From assembly GCF_000724545.1 (NCBI RefSeq), contig NZ_JHBV01000008.1:62001-126000 (forward strand): a stretch of 64,000 nucleotides of DNA, in the 5' to 3' direction. Position 1 is the stretch's first letter. Each line of letters opens with the position of its first letter. The DNA is from Aureispira sp. CCB-QB1. Its GTDB lineage: Bacteria; Bacteroidota; Bacteroidia; Chitinophagales; Saprospiraceae. Both the position numbers and the translations under genes were made by a program. The notes under the pieces are model-generated. The model ran no database searches. It saw nothing but the letters and a program-made list of their open reading frames with translations, and was not told the origin of the DNA. Positions 63,655 to 64,000 of the stretch are shown one piece after another.

Positions 63655-64000
63655 ATGGAAAAAGCAAGAATACCAAAAGGACTAGCACCATTGGAATTTA
63701 TATTATTCTATTTACATCCATTTCCAAGGAACCAAAAACTAATTAAAAAATCAAATAACAACAAAATGAAAGCAATAGAAGTTAAACCAGACTTTCTTCC
63801 TGCAAACTTGAAAGTAAAATCCGCAAAGTTGGTAAACCAAGACGGTATAGAGAAAATCATTGTAGCAGTAAAAGAAGGCGCAAATGATCTAATACTATCA
63901 TTCACAAATGAAGGCGGTCTATTTGAGCAAATTATTGAGAGCATACACGAAGCAGGCACTCCCCTATACATTCAAGTTGAGGCATTTTTTAATGATTTAT
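63655..64000 (+). CDS. Unknown protein, cut by the window end
   Basis: An open frame from ATG 63655 (MEKARIPKGLAPLEFIL) to the window edge without a stop, 115 codons visible. An internal ATG at 63766 (MKAIEVKPDFLPANL) could be the true start. The visible part after it is a mixed alpha/beta sequence with acidic patches. Packed 2 bp behind the previous ORF. No family recognised; incomplete. Confidence 0.55.
   Translation, partial: MEKARIPKGLAPLEFILFYLHPFPRNQKLIKKSNNNKMKAIEVKPDFLPANLKVKSAKLVNQDGIEKIIVAVKEGANDLILSFTNEGGLFEQIIESIHEAGTPLYIQVEAFFNDL

Overview
The window reads as chromosomal DNA of a low-GC marine member of the Bacteroidota, most likely class Saprospiria and close to Aureispira. Supporting signs are Bacteroidota-style TAnnTTTG promoter elements, type IX secretion (T9SS) C-terminal sorting domains of both the 'PNP...LRG' and the 'gliding motility-associated' kind, Bacteroidota-type envelope proteins, and a five-gene polyunsaturated fatty acid (PUFA) synthase operon. 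From memory, an unusually arranged PUFA synthase making arachidonic acid is known from Aureispira marina. Genus and product are inferences; nothing in the sequence reads them out directly.

Layout. 1-8.1 kb: lipoproteins, an AraC regulator next to a secreted propeller protein, a VWA lipoprotein, dusB and a large secreted protein of unknown function. 8.2-11.25 kb: a TetR regulator and a three-gene ABC exporter, with two tandem palindromes just upstream that look like the TetR operator. 11.3-13.4 kb: a DinB-like protein, a zinc-ribbon membrane protein and an outer-membrane barrel. 31.2-13.7 kb, read leftward: a second TetR gene followed by the PUFA synthase operon. Its genes are KS-MAT-3xACP, KR-DH, KS-CLF-AT-DH-DH, a condensation/acyltransferase-fold protein, and the PfaD enoyl reductase. 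Perfect or near-perfect hairpins sit in two of its intercistronic gaps and a nested one lies at its 3' end. 31.5-38.4 kb, rightward: two leucine-rich-repeat proteins with a helical-repeat protein between them, then a Sfp-type phosphopantetheinyl transferase that probably activates the three ACPs.

38.4-44.9 kb, leftward: a small zinc protein, a TonB-domain protein, an MFS exporter, an OmpA/PD40/TPR envelope protein and a pair of membrane proteins. 45-47.4 kb: a P-loop kinase with an MmcQ/YjbR protein, then a T9SS-exported LRR protein. That LRR gene is bracketed by a 40-bp direct repeat whose distal copy is the 3' end of the neighbouring oligopeptide ABC ATPase gene. 49.6-58.2 kb: a Bax-inhibitor-like membrane protein, an S4-domain RNA-binding protein, a T9SS-exported fibronectin-like protein, a YwqK/MORN protein, a VWA protein, a ChaN-like protein and an outer-membrane protein. 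58.6-63.1 kb: gyrA and a TPR protein. 63.2-64 kb: three very short, tightly packed unknown ORFs, the last cut by the window edge.

The PUFA synthase is the functional centre. KS/MAT/ACP, KR-DH, KS-CLF-AT-DH-DH and ER proteins would act together in trans on ACP-bound intermediates, the phosphopantetheinyl transferase would supply the ACP arms, and the extra condensation-fold protein is a candidate for releasing or transferring the finished acyl chain. No rRNA, tRNA, CRISPR array, transposase or integrase was recognised.
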